Part shown: piece by piece, positions 29,984 to 30,093 of the stretch
Layout of the letters: each line of letters starts with the position of its first letter
How positions within the stretch are numbered: the first letter of the stretch is position 1
IMG/VR virus record: IMGVR_UViG_3300003177_000027
Coordinates: 1-30,093 of that record
Source: a virus
Direction: 5' to 3' (one strand)
Length of the DNA stretch: 30,093 nt
The notes under the pieces: generated by a model
Database searches by the model: none
Told to the model about the DNA's origin: nothing
What the model saw: only the letters and a program-made list of their open reading frames with translations
Translations under genes and position numbers: made by a program

Positions 29984-30093
29984 TTATTTAAGTTCTTTCT
30001 CTTCAATAACAGATATTAAATCTTCTAATAAACTATTTGTTCTAAACAAAGGTTGGTCTGTATGACATAGAGAATCATCTATACTTCCTAATC
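29984..30093 (-). CDS. Unknown protein, C-terminal end only
   Basis: The frame is open from the right window edge to TAA at 29984-29986 and gives the last 35 residues of a gene that starts outside. The visible part (LFRTNSLLEDLISVIEEKE) is helical and acidic at the end. It is too short to assign. The one-base junction to FolE shows that it belongs to the same operon. Confidence 0.55.
   Translation of the reverse strand, partial: LGSIDDSLCHTDQPLFRTNSLLEDLISVIEEKELK

Noticed and set aside
1-30093. TGA read as an amino acid
   Set aside because: TGA ends several well-delimited genes in ATGA overlaps (for example 17851, 22857, 29410), so it works as a stop.

Overview
The window is an AT-rich stretch of a tailed double-stranded DNA virus with a contractile tail (a myovirus). 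The host is most likely an archaeon. Three things point there: (1) an identical 16-base TATA-type element (AATTAAATTTATAAAT) occurs four times, each exactly 40 bases before a start codon, as expected for leaderless archaeal transcripts; (2) most genes have no Shine-Dalgarno sequence and follow one another as stop-A(1-3)-ATG; (3) the replication genes include an RFC-like clamp loader, a PCNA-like clamp, an archaeo-eukaryotic primase and an ATP-dependent ligase. The host lineage cannot be fixed from this sequence.

Bases 1-15950 (+ strand) are the tail module: a LamG-domain protein cut by the window edge, a small HExxH membrane protein, neck or connector-type proteins, tail sheath, tail tube, a tail-assembly chaperone with a -1 frameshift extension, a short tape measure, baseplate hub, spike, gp25-like wedge, baseplate J, gpI-like protein, and fibre or adhesin-type proteins. 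Capsid and packaging genes would lie to the left, outside the window.

Bases 15959-30093 (- strand, convergent) form the replication and DNA-modification module, read from right to left: a gene cut by the window edge, FolE, QueD, a phosphoribosyltransferase, QueE, a zinc miniprotein, PCNA, RFC small subunit, a putative gp62-like loader partner, a methyltransferase, a HAD phosphatase, QueC, DpdA, a DUF6011-like miniprotein, family A DNA polymerase, a zinc miniprotein, a RecB/Cas4-like nuclease, AEP primase, a RecU-like resolvase, several small proteins and DNA ligase. FolE, QueD, QueE and QueC make preQ0 from GTP and DpdA would place it in DNA, so the virus probably carries 7-deazaguanine-modified DNA that resists host restriction.

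The most unusual observation is that three genes (tail sheath, RecB/Cas4-like nuclease, QueD) each carry a frame break at a place where a conserved block also seems to be missing. In the nuclease and QueD the missing block holds catalytic residues. The neck gene at 3150 may have a fourth, single-base break. These could be assembly errors, real decay, or something more interesting. By contrast the -1 shift in the tail chaperone sits on a canonical slippery heptamer and looks programmed.

No tRNA, rRNA, CRISPR array, insertion sequence or integrase was seen. No stretch of more than 300 bases lacks a gene; the longest gap, 5485-5605, holds a terminator-like T-tract and a promoter.
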